6,331 nt of DNA from an uncultured Eubacteriales bacterium. GTDB taxonomy: Bacteria; Bacillota; Clostridia; Oscillospirales; Oscillospiraceae. The position numbers and the translations under genes were made by a program. The stretch's first letter is position 1, and each line of letters begins with the position of its first letter. Of this stretch, positions 5,963 to 6,331 are shown one piece after another. The stretch spans positions 1 through 6,331 of the forward strand of contig USQL01000114.1 in assembly GCA_900556935.1 (NCBI GenBank), given 5' to 3'. Under the pieces are notes generated by a model. The model saw only the letters and a program-made list of their open reading frames with translations, was not told where the DNA came from and did not search any database.

Positions 5963-6120
5963 TTCGGCTGTCTGGTTGTTTCCAATAAAATCGTTTTTAT
6001 AACTTCATCAATCACAATCGGCTTTGACAAATGTGCGTTCATTCCCGCATCCCGTGATGCCTGAATATCTTCCGCAAATGAACTGGCTGTCATTGCTATA
6101 ATATGAAATCTCCTGACTGT
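5963..6120 (-). pseudogene. Remnant of a response-regulator receiver (REC) domain, probably from a hybrid histidine kinase
   Basis: On the minus strand the frame reads FHIIAMTASSFAEDIQASRDAGMNAHLSKPIVIDEVIKTI, the last part of a receiver domain: the strand-4 end and AMTA switch residue, helix 4, the conserved Lys in SKP (strand 5), and helix 5. This wording is typical of REC domains at the C-terminal end of hybrid sensor kinases. The first two thirds, including the acidic pocket and phosphoacceptor Asp, are missing: an in-frame TAA stands just upstream (6126-6124) and the sequence beyond does not resemble a kinase in any frame. There is no good start; only a TTG with no ribosome-binding site. 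The open frame runs on past 5962 into the 3' end of the acetyltransferase gene on the other strand. It is best read as a truncated, non-functional gene fragment. Confidence 0.75.
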
Positions 6121-6123
6121 CAA

Positions 6124-6195
6124 TTACATTTCTCTATACATCTCTTTATCAAACACCTCTATCATCATTTTTTCCTTGAAACATAAATTGCCTCC
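6124..6195 (-). other. Short reading frames with a strong ribosome-binding site; no recognised product
   Basis: GGAGG (6195-6191) precedes an ATG at 6184 by six bases, but the frame stops after 11 codons (MFQGKNDDRGV, stop at 6149). A second, overlapping frame in another phase starts at 6168 (MMIEVFDKEMYREM) and stops at 6124, directly before the receiver-domain remnant and in the same frame. One explanation is the 5' end of a gene broken by a frameshift and a stop; another is chance in AT-rich sequence. I do not recognise the peptide, and it does not look like receiver-domain or kinase sequence. Confidence 0.25.
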
Positions 6196-6263
6196 ATTTA
6201 TACCTTATCGGTGTTTTCGTTCTATCTATCCATTTTTTGTTTGTCGATACAATCAACATCATC

Positions 6264-6277
6264 CACCCGCAAGGGTG
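6264..6277. repeat. Small hairpin with GCAA loop
   Basis: CACCC-GCAA-GGGTG is a perfect 5-bp stem with a GNRA-type loop in the otherwise AT-rich 3' flank. No T-run follows on either strand. It may be part of an intergenic repeat or chance. Confidence 0.35.
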
Positions 6278-6331
6278 TGTCCCCACGACAATTGCGTGAG
6301 TAAACATTTTGTGAACCGTAGGGGCGGTGCG
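6278..6331. other. Non-coding right edge
   Basis: No gene is supported here. The last bases, GTAGGGGCGGTGCG, resemble one arm of a GC-rich palindromic intergenic element whose other arm would lie beyond the window; compare the palindrome at 1529-1548. The minus strand has one frame open from the right edge down to 6149, but it shows no recognisable protein. Confidence 0.3.

Noticed and set aside
6149..6331. Minus-strand frame open from the right edge to 6149 as the end of a larger protein
   Set aside because: About 60 codons without a stop can arise by chance, and the translation shows no domain or coding-like composition.
1..6331. A defence system, toxin-antitoxin pair, prophage or integrated element as a novel system
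   Set aside because: Every substantial gene belongs to a familiar family with an ordinary housekeeping or surface role, and no integrase, transposase, repeat-spacer array or paired small genes are present.

Overview
The window looks like a piece of chromosome from a Gram-positive anaerobe of the Clostridia (Bacillota), most likely Oscillospiraceae or a close relative. The signs are strong GGAGG-type ribosome-binding sites, near-consensus sigma-A promoters, a SpoIIQ-like M23 protein of spore formers, and G+C-rich genes (about 60-65% in parts counted by hand) separated by AT-rich promoter regions. The family level is inference. No rRNA, tRNA, CRISPR array, complete transposon or phage module was found.

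Layout, left to right. Bases 1-69 hold the edge of a hairpin that looks like a dispersed repeat. A metY-type O-acetylhomoserine sulfhydrylase lies on the minus strand (70-1353) with its own TTGACT/TATAAT promoter. Upstream of it, also on the minus strand, is a membrane-anchored M23/LytM metallopeptidase resembling clostridial SpoIIQ (1555-2235); two hairpins separate these two genes. A divergent intergenic region follows. Then come uppP, the undecaprenyl-diphosphatase (2422-3249), and a LacX-like aldose 1-epimerase family protein (3281-4162) on the plus strand, 31 bases apart and probably one transcript. A strong bidirectional terminator (4201-4250) closes that operon and also an opposing single type IV pilin-like gene (4258-5226, minus). 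The pilin has a perfect TTGACA-17-TATAAT promoter. A GNAT acetyltransferase (5468-5962, plus) diverges from the pilin. The last 369 bases are AT-rich and non-functional in appearance. They carry a fragment of a response-regulator receiver domain (minus strand) that lacks its phosphoacceptor half, a short reading frame with a good ribosome-binding site, and a small hairpin.

The genes do not form one pathway: sulfur amino-acid synthesis, a sporulation or cell-wall peptidase, lipid-carrier recycling for cell-wall synthesis, sugar mutarotation, a surface fibre or secretion pseudopilin, and an acetyltransferase. I see no convincing new multi-gene system. The points most worth checking are the solitary pilin with its large beta-rich C-terminal region and ideal promoter; a ten-base word (CCGGATTTTC) next to -10-like elements in three separate intergenic regions; the receiver-domain remnant; and the repeat-like sequences at the window edges and at 1529-1548.
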